From: Helicobacter_J cappadocius
GTDB taxonomy: Bacteria; Campylobacterota; Campylobacteria; Campylobacterales; Helicobacteraceae
Reading direction: 5' to 3'
Length of the DNA: 64,000 nucleotides
Assembly: GCF_030686155.1 (NCBI RefSeq)
Contig: NZ_JAUPEV010000007.1
Span: forward strand, 1 to 64,000
Within the stretch, counting starts at the first letter, position 1. Every line of letters begins with the position of its first letter. A program made the translations under genes and the position numbers. Shown piece by piece: positions 51,715 through 59,885 of the stretch. Under the pieces are notes generated by a model. That model saw only the letters and a program-made list of their open reading frames with translations, was not told the origin of the DNA and ran no database searches.

Positions 51715-54700
51715 CTACTCCCACAATACTTTATCTACAAATCCACCTAATGCATCTTTGCTTTCTTTTTTAGTATTTTCCCAAGCATTTTTGAATATAT
51801 TTTTAGGAGCTTGATGTTCTTTATTTTCAATAAGATGTTTTCCTGCAGTTGCAATATTACTCACTCCAATATTGATGAGTGAATCATTTAATGGCTTGGT
51901 GAATGTATAGACATCTTTCATATTTTGTTTGAAGCTTTGGTTGAATGTTTTATTGGCTATGTCTTGAGTTTTGATAGATATATTAACAAAAGCATCAAAC
52001 ACTGATGGTTCTTTTTTGTCTTCATTTTGAAGGAGAGAGACTTCTTTTAGGGTTTGATTATCGGGGGATATTCTATGAATATTGGATGTTTCATCTTTTT
52101 TATGTTTTGCTTTTTCTTCTAAATCAATGTTATTAGAGATACTTGCTAGGGTTTTAGAAGTATGGTTTTGTTTTTGATAACCCTTCACTCCTTTAAAGGA
52201 TTTTATATTTGAAGAGTTGGTTATATTAGAAAAAGAGAGTGTGCGGGTGCTAAGAGTAAAAGAAAGAGTCTTATCTTTTTGATTATTTTCTGTATTGATA
52301 TAAGCTCCTTTTAAATCTGTGTTATTTGCTATATTGATTTGTAGTGAATTCTTCGCATTGATGCCACTTTGATTTTTGACATTTTTTGTATCAGAGTTCA
52401 TAGGAGAATTTCCAAAAGAAGGCTTAGTGTTTTTAAGAGAGCTTGTATTGATAGAAGCTCCTAAATGTGTGTTGTTTTGTGAGGCTGTGTGGGTATCTTG
52501 GAGGCTTTGTATATTCATATCTCCTTTGATATTTGCTTGTAAATTAACTGTATTGATGTTGCCTCCTTTAATATTGAGGTTTTTTTCAGTAGTGAGCTTG
52601 AGATTGTTTATATTAAGTGCAGCATTATTATAAGTGGTGGTTTCTTTAGAACCAGAGGCACTAGAAATATTTATCCCCAAATCCAAAGAAGCGAGATTGA
52701 ATCCTCCTCCCATTGAAGCAGAAAAGCTATTATCTTTGGAAGTAGAAGTAAAAGAATCTTTTGAAGCTAAAACATTTAAAGATTCACTTTGGATAGAAGC
52801 TTGTGTTGCATTGATATTAGAACCTTTTATGAGAGTGTTTTTTGATGAGTTGATAGATAGGTTTTTAGAAGAGAGATTAGAAGCTGTGTGGGTGATTTTA
52901 CAAGAAGAATCTTTGCTTTGTGTGTGATTATAGGAAATATCTGCTTTTGCCTTTGTGTTTTTGCCTACATCTATAGAGAGGCTTGTATTAAAATCATCAG
53001 AACTTGTGCTGATAGATTTAGAGCTTTGATTATTAGCAGCAATAATATTTACATCTTTTCCAGTAAGATTGATGTCATCTTTGGTATTGAGGTTTGAACC
53101 GATGATATCAGCCTTGTTTTTAGCATTGATAAGTATGTTATTTCCTGATAGATTTGAGCTTGAAGCTTGGGTATTTGAAGAAGAAGTATTGCTTGAGTTG
53201 CTTTTATGGCCAAAGCCTACTCCAATTTCAAGATGATCAATCTCTGAGAGGTAGGGGGATTTAATTTTATCAGATCGTTTTTCTAGCCATTTTCCTGGAT
53301 TTCTAAGCAGACCTGGATGATTGATTGAATTTTTATTCTCAGAATTGCTAGGATCTAGCTTATCTGCTAGTGTTTGCAATCCTTTTCCTAGTGAGTTCAT
53401 AGTTGATTTAGCAGAAGCATTGGCTACTTCATTTACATAAGATTTGGGGATAGAGATACCAAAGCTATTAGAAGTGGTTTTTGTTTCTTTGCTAAAGGAG
53501 TGCTTATCTTCTAAAGAAGAGATAGAGATATTATGAAGGCTATCAAGTGAAATATCTCCATCTCTAGCAATAAGATTGCTAGATTCTATAGAGATGTCTT
53601 TGCCTGAAGAAATAGAGATAGAAGAAGCTTGTATATTTTCTTTTTTATGGATACTAGCTTGAGAATTTTGATGGGTATGAGTGGTTTGTTTGCCAAAGGA
53701 AGCAGAATAGCTATCTCCTTCAGAAGAGATTTTAAATCCTGAGGTTTCTTGATGGGTTTGTATGTCAGTAGAAGAGTTGTCAGCTAGATTGCTTAAAGTG
53801 ATGTTGTCTTTGGCATTCATAGAGACTTTATCATCTGCTTTGATAGAAAGGTTGTAAGCATCTATAGAAGAGTTAGAGTTGATATGAATATTTTTAGCCA
53901 TCAGTTGATTGTTTAGATGGGTATCAGAAGTGTGAGTGGTAGTGGTGGCTGTGGTGATGGAAGTGAAATCTCCTTTGCTCATATCACCTTGTGAATAATC
54001 TTTGATGATGGTTTTGTCCATAGAGTGATTCAAGGCTGTATTAAAAGAGATATTGCCTTTTGCATTTAGAGTAATATCATTTTTAGCTTGTAAGTTTGCA
54101 GAAGTGAGGTTTGCATCTCCTGTGGTGTTGATAGAAATATTTTTTGCTTGTAAAGAAGAGGTTAGAGAGGTTGTATTGCTATGAGATTGGGTCTTATCGC
54201 TGTAGCTAGAAGAGAGTTTGACTGCGGAAATATCTAAATTTTTCGCATCGATAAAGAGGTTATTTTTTGTCGCAATATCACTGCCTTTGATTGCTATTTT
54301 TTCTCCTTTGATATAGAGATTGTCTGATTGGATAGAAGAAAGAGCGTCCAAAGAGGTGTTAGAAGAAGAGTAGATGGGCTTAGAGTTTTTAAATCCAGAT
54401 AGAGCAAAAACTTTAGAAATAGGTTTGTGATAAGAAAATTCTATACTATTAGTTCCTGAGGTGATTTCTGTAGAATCAGAATTCAAATAAGCATTTTTAG
54501 CTTTGATGGTGGAACTGATGCTTTTAAAAGATTCTCCAGAGATGAGAAAATTCCCTGCTGTGCTATCTACATTAGCTAGAGAGTTGTCTGGAGTGTTAGT
54601 TTCACTTTTGCTAGGGTTATTAGCGACAATAGTTCCGTTTTGATTGAGGAGGAATTTAGAGTTGATAGAGACTTTATTTCCTTTGATGTTAGAAGAGTTT

Positions 54701-57435
54701 TTGGTGTGAGTAGAAATCAAAGAAATGTCTTTGCCATAGATTCCTGATGTGATAGCACCAGCTAAAGAAGTTTTAGAGTTGGATTTGGAATTGGAAGAGT
54801 TGGAATCATCTTTGGATTTGGAAGTGTTAGATAAATCAGATGAGCTAGAGTTAGTTTTAGATGATTTGGAGTTGGAAGTCTTATTTAAACTAGAGTCTTT
54901 AGAATCATTGGAGTTAGAATCTAAGTAAGCTAGAGTGTTAGAATTATTTTGATCTGAAATGATAGAATCATCTGTGTATAGGTTTTCATTGTTTTTGTTG
55001 TTATAAGAAGTATGATTGAAATCATCTTTGTTATTCAATGCTAAAGCATTGTTTGAATTATTTAAATTGCTTAGCTTATTGAAGTTATTTAGATTGCTTG
55101 AATTGCTAAAAATGTTTGAATTAGTTAGATTGTTTGGATTATTAAAACTATTTAGATTAGCTAAATCATTTCTATTCAATGAGAATTGATATTTGATAGA
55201 ATCTTGTGTATTCTTGTTGATAGAATCTATCATTCCTCTTATATCTGCTAGAGGATGAGAAGGAATAAAACTATCATAGAGATAGGATTGAAAGGTTCTA
55301 GTAGAGATGAAAGTATCTTTAGTAATGTAGAGAGGATTTGTTTCTATTACATAAGAGATAGGATTTAATGAGAGGGTTTGCTTGTTTATGGTTTCAGAGT
55401 TAGAGAGGATAGAGTGGGTATCAATGCTAGGGAGATCTAAGGAGATAGAGGAGATACTAGCAGAGGGTGTGTAATCATAAGTGTCGGTATGACTATGACA
55501 ATTCCAATCGTGTTTTCCAAACCCAAACATTCTGCCTCCACAATATCCTCCGTGTCTATCATAATGTCTCTCTACCCCTACCTTCTTTATCACTCTCTTA
55601 GGAATAGGTTGTGTATTGACAATATTAGTTACTTCTAAGCTAAGCTTATCTTCTGCAGAAAGGATAGCTGTATCATTAGTGAGATTCTCTGCTTTGATAT
55701 GAATGTTTTTAGCAGTGATGATAGCAGGATCATAAGTGTTTGCTTTGAGCCTATCTTCTGTGATGGTTTTATCATAATCATAAGTGGTGTGATTGGTATC
55801 AGATCCACAATCTCTAGTTCCTTTGCTTTCATCTGCACACCAACTATTATGATGTTCTCTTTTGATGATCACCTTCTCTAACTTTAAACTCCCTAGATTA
55901 TTCACACTCTCTGCTTTGATATCTAAATCTCCATTGCTAGAGATAATAGAGTGATTCTCTAGTTCTTTTGCAGTGATAGAGAGGTCTTTAGATGCTAGTA
56001 TTGAAGGAGGAATAAAAGTATCTGTTGGAGTATCTAAGATGGTGTGGTTTGAGTTGATATTGAATATGTTTGCTGTATTGGTATTAGTATCATTTATATT
56101 AGAGTGATTGTTATCATTGAGGCTATTTGAATTTCTCATATTCAAATCATCATTATTAGAACTGATTGAATTATTGTTACTAACATTTGAATTCTTATTA
56201 CTTATATCATTACTAGCTTGTAATTCTTTGATTCTCTCTTGTTCTTGTTTGTAAGCTTCATAAGCTTCTTTAGCTTTAGCTATCTCTACTTTACCATTGA
56301 CATTGATAACAAATCCCCCATCTCCTTCTTGCTCTGATGCAATAGTAGCGATTCTTCCACTATTCTTCACTCCTATTCCTTCAGTAGTCGCTACTAGATA
56401 AATAGAGCGAGAGAGGATAGAACCTAGATAAGCAACATCTAAAGCCAAAGCTGTTTTGGTTTTAGATGTTGCTTTATCTTCTTTTGTATGGTTTGGATCA
56501 TTAATTGAATTTAAATGATTATCTGAATCATTAGAATCATTTATATTTGATTGATTGTTTGAATCATTATCATTAATATTATATGAATCTATAGGAATCT
56601 CTACAGGTTCATATAGAAGAATGGAAGCATTCTTAGATATATCTATCCCTACTTTGTTATTTCCTAAGATGATATTGAGTTTGTTTGTTAGTAAGTTTTT
56701 ATTAACAGAGAGTGATTGAGCTATGATATTTAAAGTAGGAATATTAGAAGCATTTAATGCTTCTATGTTGATATGTCCTCTTTGCACCATCATATTGAGA
56801 TGTTTGCTTAAATCCCTTAGATCATTTAAACGATTGAGTTCTTCTAAAGAAATACTTCCTGTAGTGAGTGTAGCAGAAGAGCTATTGATAAATCCACATC
56901 CATTACAAGAAATTCCATTAGGATTAGCAATAATGAGATCTGCACTCTTACCTGCTATTTCCATATAGCCTAGTAGTTCTGAAATATGATTGCCTGTGAT
57001 TTGATTGAGTATCAAAGAAGCTTCTTTGTCTTTAAGATGGCTATTACCATTGATAAGTCCTGCTAATTCTGTAGAAGTTATCAAATCTTTTGAATTATTA
57101 AATATTAATCCACTTTTAGAAACATTGAATTCTTTGAAATAATTATTAGAGATTCCAGCATCATTAGGAGTAGAGATATTGACAATATCAATGTTATTTC
57201 TAGCTTTATCTAAGCTAGGATTGTTAGGGGTAATGGAGGTGTCTATGATGATAGGAGGAGTGATATTCTTTGCTGTATTAGCATTAGGAGTGTTAGGAGG
57301 AGTTTGAATATTAGATGGATTATTAGTTATGTTTGGAGTAGGGATGTTTTCAATGGCTAAAAGTGTTTGAGAAGACAAAAGTGAGAATGTTATTAAAATA
57401 GATATGGATTGTTTAATGAAATGTGAGAAAAACAT
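51715..57435 (-). CDS. TpsA, large secreted exoprotein (FHA-like) of the two-partner system
   Basis: 1906 residues from the ATG at 57435 (GGAGG 8 bases upstream). A signal peptide (about 1-30) precedes the TPS secretion domain (about 80-260) with the hallmark NPNGISCNGCGFIN and the NISTPNDAGISNNYFKEFNV start. Then come Asn/Ser-rich low-complexity segments (about 270-330, 400-455 and 745-880), and from about 880 to 1750 beta-helix-type adhesin and hemagglutinin-like repeats (NLFIDAKNLDISA, ISISSGKDISIESSN). It is exported by TpsB and is probably an adhesin. The end (DALGGFVDKVLWE) has no VENN or toxin domain, so contact-dependent toxin activity is not supported. OMP paralog A follows after about 65 bases. 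Confidence 0.87.
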   Translation of the reverse strand: MFFSHFIKQSISILITFSLLSSQTLLAIENIPTPNITNNPSNIQTPPNTPNANTAKNITPPIIIDTSITPNNPSLDKARNNIDIVNISTPNDAGISNNYFKEFNVSKSGLIFNNSKDLITSTELAGLINGNSHLKDKEASLILNQITGNHISELLGYMEIAGKSADLIIANPNGISCNGCGFINSSSATLTTGSISLEELNRLNDLRDLSKHLNMMVQRGHINIEALNASNIPTLNIIAQSLSVNKNLLTNKLNIILGNNKVGIDISKNASILLYEPVEIPIDSYNINDNDSNNQSNINDSNDSDNHLNSINDPNHTKEDKATSKTKTALALDVAYLGSILSRSIYLVATTEGIGVKNSGRIATIASEQEGDGGFVINVNGKVEIAKAKEAYEAYKQEQERIKELQASNDISNKNSNVSNNNSISSNNDDLNMRNSNSLNDNNHSNINDTNTNTANIFNINSNHTILDTPTDTFIPPSILASKDLSITAKELENHSIISSNGDLDIKAESVNNLGSLKLEKVIIKREHHNSWCADESKGTRDCGSDTNHTTYDYDKTITEDRLKANTYDPAIITAKNIHIKAENLTNDTAILSAEDKLSLEVTNIVNTQPIPKRVIKKVGVERHYDRHGGYCGGRMFGFGKHDWNCHSHTDTYDYTPSASISSISLDLPSIDTHSILSNSETINKQTLSLNPISYVIETNPLYITKDTFISTRTFQSYLYDSFIPSHPLADIRGMIDSINKNTQDSIKYQFSLNRNDLANLNSFNNPNNLTNSNIFSNSSNLNNFNKLSNLNNSNNALALNNKDDFNHTSYNNKNNENLYTDDSIISDQNNSNTLAYLDSNSNDSKDSSLNKTSNSKSSKTNSSSSDLSNTSKSKDDSNSSNSKSNSKTSLAGAITSGIYGKDISLISTHTKNSSNIKGNKVSINSKFLLNQNGTIVANNPSKSETNTPDNSLANVDSTAGNFLISGESFKSISSTIKAKNAYLNSDSTEITSGTNSIEFSYHKPISKVFALSGFKNSKPIYSSSNTSLDALSSIQSDNLYIKGEKIAIKGSDIATKNNLFIDAKNLDISAVKLSSSYSDKTQSHSNTTSLTSSLQAKNISINTTGDANLTSANLQAKNDITLNAKGNISFNTALNHSMDKTIIKDYSQGDMSKGDFTSITTATTTTHTSDTHLNNQLMAKNIHINSNSSIDAYNLSIKADDKVSMNAKDNITLSNLADNSSTDIQTHQETSGFKISSEGDSYSASFGKQTTHTHQNSQASIHKKENIQASSISISSGKDISIESSNLIARDGDISLDSLHNISISSLEDKHSFSKETKTTSNSFGISIPKSYVNEVANASAKSTMNSLGKGLQTLADKLDPSNSENKNSINHPGLLRNPGKWLEKRSDKIKSPYLSEIDHLEIGVGFGHKSNSSNTSSSNTQASSSNLSGNNILINAKNKADIIGSNLNTKDDINLTGKDVNIIAANNQSSKSISTSSDDFNTSLSIDVGKNTKAKADISYNHTQSKDSSCKITHTASNLSSKNLSINSSKNTLIKGSNINATQASIQSESLNVLASKDSFTSTSKDNSFSASMGGGFNLASLDLGINISSASGSKETTTYNNAALNINNLKLTTEKNLNIKGGNINTVNLQANIKGDMNIQSLQDTHTASQNNTHLGASINTSSLKNTKPSFGNSPMNSDTKNVKNQSGINAKNSLQINIANNTDLKGAYINTENNQKDKTLSFTLSTRTLSFSNITNSSNIKSFKGVKGYQKQNHTSKTLASISNNIDLEEKAKHKKDETSNIHRISPDNQTLKEVSLLQNEDKKEPSVFDAFVNISIKTQDIANKTFNQSFKQNMKDVYTFTKPLNDSLINIGVSNIATAGKHLIENKEHQAPKNIFKNAWENTKKESKDALGGFVDKVLWE

Positions 57436-57479
57436 AACTAAGCCTCCAAAATAGTTTATATTCAAAATCAACTTTGTCA

Positions 57480-57485
57480 ATTATA
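57480..57485 (-). promoter_or_regulatory. -10 box for tpsA
   Basis: TATAAT on the minus strand 45 bases before the tpsA ATG, in the divergent region with OMP paralog B. Confidence 0.6.
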
Positions 57486-57546
57486 GATAAATAATTATTA
57501 AATTATTATTAAAAATAATGACTAAATATTTTTCTCTCAATTCCGA

Positions 57547-57552
57547 TATAAT
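57547..57552 (+). promoter_or_regulatory. -10 box for OMP paralogs B and C
   Basis: TATAAT 44 bases before the paralog B ATG. Between it and the tpsA promoter lies very AT-rich DNA with a weak half-match (57497-57511) to a Fur-type box. Confidence 0.6.
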
Positions 57553-57595
57553 TCCAAGTGATTTAAAATTTAAAATCCCAATTAGGAGTTATCAA

Positions 57596-58240
57596 ATGAA
57601 AAAGAATCTATTATTAACACTCTTGCTTACTCTATCAATGCTCACTAGCTTAGCTAATGCTAGGTTCTTCTTAGGAATTGATGGGGGATATTCTATGGAT
57701 AAAGTAGATGTGAAGACAGAAGATAAAACTACATATACAGGAACAAACACAATAGTAACACCTGGATCTTTTACAAAAAATGCCTACTTAGGTAATGGCT
57801 ATCTCTTTGATATCAATCTAGGAACTGAGCATCATTTTGATAAGAATAACTATGTAGGTTTCAGATGGTTTCTAGCAGGAGGATATGGAAGAACCACTCT
57901 TATCAATCAAAGCAACAATCTTATAAAATACCCTTCTTCTATCATAGAAGCTAATCTAGGATTGGATTTGTTATTAGATGTGATCAAGTTTGGTAATAAT
58001 AGTGTGGGGTTATTTGGTGGGATTGAGGCTACAGGGTTGAATGTTTTTAGTATGCAAAAAGATACTGTTATTTTTGATACGCCCGAAATTCAAGCTAGAG
58101 CTCGTATAGGTCTCTCATTATTCCTAGCAGATCATCATAGAATAGAGTTTATTACAAAAATACCTGTATATACTCTGAATGGAGATGAAAATATCTACAA
58201 GCCCCTCCAATTTATGCTTGGCTATAAGTATGTGTTCTAA
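57596..58240 (+). CDS. OMP paralog B, intact
   Basis: 214 residues from the ATG at 57596 (AGGAG upstream); longer frames upstream lack a ribosome site. Signal peptide MKKNLLLTLLLTLSMLTSLANA, then barrel RFFLGIDGGYSMDK and C terminus MLGYKYVF. First half nearly identical to the pseudogene downstream and to paralog A; second half diverged, perhaps by recombination. Function unknown; position around a secretion locus suggests an accessory surface protein. Confidence 0.85.
   Translation: MKKNLLLTLLLTLSMLTSLANARFFLGIDGGYSMDKVDVKTEDKTTYTGTNTIVTPGSFTKNAYLGNGYLFDINLGTEHHFDKNNYVGFRWFLAGGYGRTTLINQSNNLIKYPSSIIEANLGLDLLLDVIKFGNNSVGLFGGIEATGLNVFSMQKDTVIFDTPEIQARARIGLSLFLADHHRIEFITKIPVYTLNGDENIYKPLQFMLGYKYVF
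57641..57822 (+). repeat. 182-bp direct repeat, copy 1
   Basis: Identical to 58308-58489, 667 bases away, covering the end of the signal peptide and the first barrel strands of OMP paralogs B and C. Such identity in otherwise diverged genes points to recent duplication or gene conversion. Confidence 0.9.
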
Positions 58241-58307
58241 GTTTGATAATTAGGAAGTATTTCAAATGAAAAAGAATCTATTAGCAATCTTGCTTGTTTT
58301 ATCTTCA

Positions 58308-58489
58308 CTCACTAGCTTAGCTAATGCTAGGTTCTTCTTAGGAATTGATGGGGGATATTCTATGGATAAAGTAGATGTGAAGACAGAAGATAAAACTACA
58401 TATACAGGAACAAACACAATAGTAACACCTGGATCTTTTACAAAAAATGCCTACTTAGGTAATGGCTATCTCTTTGATATCAATCTAGG
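58308..58489 (+). repeat. 182-bp direct repeat, copy 2
   Basis: Second copy of the repeat at 57641-57822, followed directly by the right arm of the 78-bp inverted repeat. Confidence 0.9.
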
Positions 58490-58490
58490 G

Positions 58491-58568
58491 ACAGAACATC
58501 ATTTTGATAAGAATAACTATGTAGGTTTCAGATGGTTTCTAGCAGGAGGATATGGAAGAACTACACTT
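58491..58568 (+). repeat. Right arm of the 78-bp inverted repeat
   Basis: Perfect reverse complement of 51353-51430. The arms are about 7.1 kb apart and in opposite orientation, so recombination between them would invert tpsA and paralog B. Confidence 0.85.
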
Positions 58569-58979
58569 GTCAATCAAAGTAATAATCTCATAAAATACCC
58601 TTCTAGTATCATAGGAGCTAATCTAGGATTGGATTTATTGCTAGATGCCATCAAAGTTCGGAAACAATAGTTTAGGGTTCTTTGGTGGAGTTGAAGGAGG
58701 GGTGAATATCATTTATTCAGATGATGAGCTTTTAAATAAAAATGGATCAACATTTGCTATTTTGTCAGCCGCTTCAGCTCAAATCGGGATTTCTTTGTTT
58801 TTATCTCAACATCATAGAATGGAAGTTATATCTAAAATACCATTTTTATTGTAAATCTAGGTGCTAATGGCAGTAGTGATTTACCTCATATCTATCACCC
58901 TCTCCCATTTATGTTCGGTTATAAGTTCATATTTTAGAATTTGGGAATAGCACTATGGCATTAATCAAATTTTGATTTT

Positions 58980-59876
58980 TTAAGACAGTATTTTTTTTGC
59001 TAGGTCGATTTTGTTAGAATTCATAAAATGGATTTTATGGTGAGTGTCATAGAGTTTTTTGAAGAGTTCTTTGCTCAGTTCAAAGCCTACTTTTTCTTCC
59101 TCTTCTTCTCCTTTTTGATGAGCCTTTTCTAGCTTTTCTAGCCATATTTGAGGCACAAAAACACCGGGTAATTTTGAGTAGAGAAACTGTGCAGTCTTAT
59201 ATTTGAGGATAGGGAAGTATCCAAAGACAAGCTTTGCGTTTGTTTGAAGCTCTCTGTTTATTTCTTCACAGAATTCTAAGAGATATTTTGCATTTTCTAT
59301 GTCATATACTGGCTGGGTAAATAGAGCCAGGATACCTGATTTTATCTTGCGGCGCATTTTATTTTTTAGGCTTAGGAGGTTGTTTGAGTGCGAGTTGATA
59401 ACACCAAAAGGGTAGATTGGTTTTATATTTCCTTTGATAGGATTTTGGTTCAAGTCTTTGTTTTGGTTGAAGTTTTTGATGATTTCTACCAATAATGAAC
59501 TGTTGCCCTCAAAAACGCCTTTTGATTCAGGCTGATCTCCAAGCTTGATAGGGTCGCCTGTGAGGGTGAGGAACATTCTTACATCAAATTCATTCGCACC
59601 TAAAATATCCCCTTGCAGTGCTATAGAATTCCTATCTCTCATATTTAAGGTAGCAATGACAGGTTTTTTTAGAGTATTTTGGAGTTTGATAGCACTAAGT
59701 ATGGGAGAGTGTCTAAATCTCGCTAGTGGGGCGTCCGTGCATATAATTGCATCAAATCCATCCCAATTTCCTAGCTTCTCTAGCAGTTCCTCTCCTATCT
59801 GTGATGCTTTTGGAGGATTGATTTCATAGCTAAGAAACTTTGTATTTAAGAGCTTATGAACACATTCCTCTATCAT
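58980..59876 (-). CDS. metF: Methylenetetrahydrofolate reductase MetF-like
   Basis: 298 residues, TIM-barrel type. Reduces methylene-THF to methyl-THF for methionine synthesis. Visible: FLSYEINPPK near the N terminus (Glu-Ile-Asn-Pro, where the family has E-F/x-P-P), LTLTGDP and the SGILALFTQPVYD segment. It lies 9 bases after metE on the same strand, giving a metE-metF unit that supplies and uses methyl-THF. ATG at 59876, with AAGGA upstream. Confidence 0.85.
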   Translation of the reverse strand: MIEECVHKLLNTKFLSYEINPPKASQIGEELLEKLGNWDGFDAIICTDAPLARFRHSPILSAIKLQNTLKKPVIATLNMRDRNSIALQGDILGANEFDVRMFLTLTGDPIKLGDQPESKGVFEGNSSLLVEIIKNFNQNKDLNQNPIKGNIKPIYPFGVINSHSNNLLSLKNKMRRKIKSGILALFTQPVYDIENAKYLLEFCEEINRELQTNAKLVFGYFPILKYKTAQFLYSKLPGVFVPQIWLEKLEKAHQKGEEEEEKVGFELSKELFKKLYDTHHKIHFMNSNKIDLAKKILS

Positions 59877-59885
59877 CTTTTTTCC

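Larger units (their letters stand above)
58266..58937 (+). pseudogene. OMP paralog C, two frameshifts
   Basis: Starts with a good ATG and ribosome site and reads like paralogs A and B for about 125 codons. At about 58653 an extra A (AAAG where AAG is expected before TTCGG) shifts the frame. The second frame (SLGFFGGVEGGVN..., to about 58850) ends after a T run, and a third frame gives the expected end (FMFGYKFIF, stop 58935-58937). Restoring both sites gives a full-length OMP. It is a silent copy or a donor for recombination. Confidence 0.85.

Noticed and set aside
51715..51990. A contact-dependent inhibition toxin and immunity pair at the end of tpsA
   Set aside because: No VENN motif or toxin domain in the last 250 residues, and the next gene is an OMP, not an immunity protein.
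57497..57511. A Fur box between tpsA and OMP paralog B
   Set aside because: Only 10 of 14 fixed positions match, all in very AT-rich DNA, so chance is a sufficient explanation.
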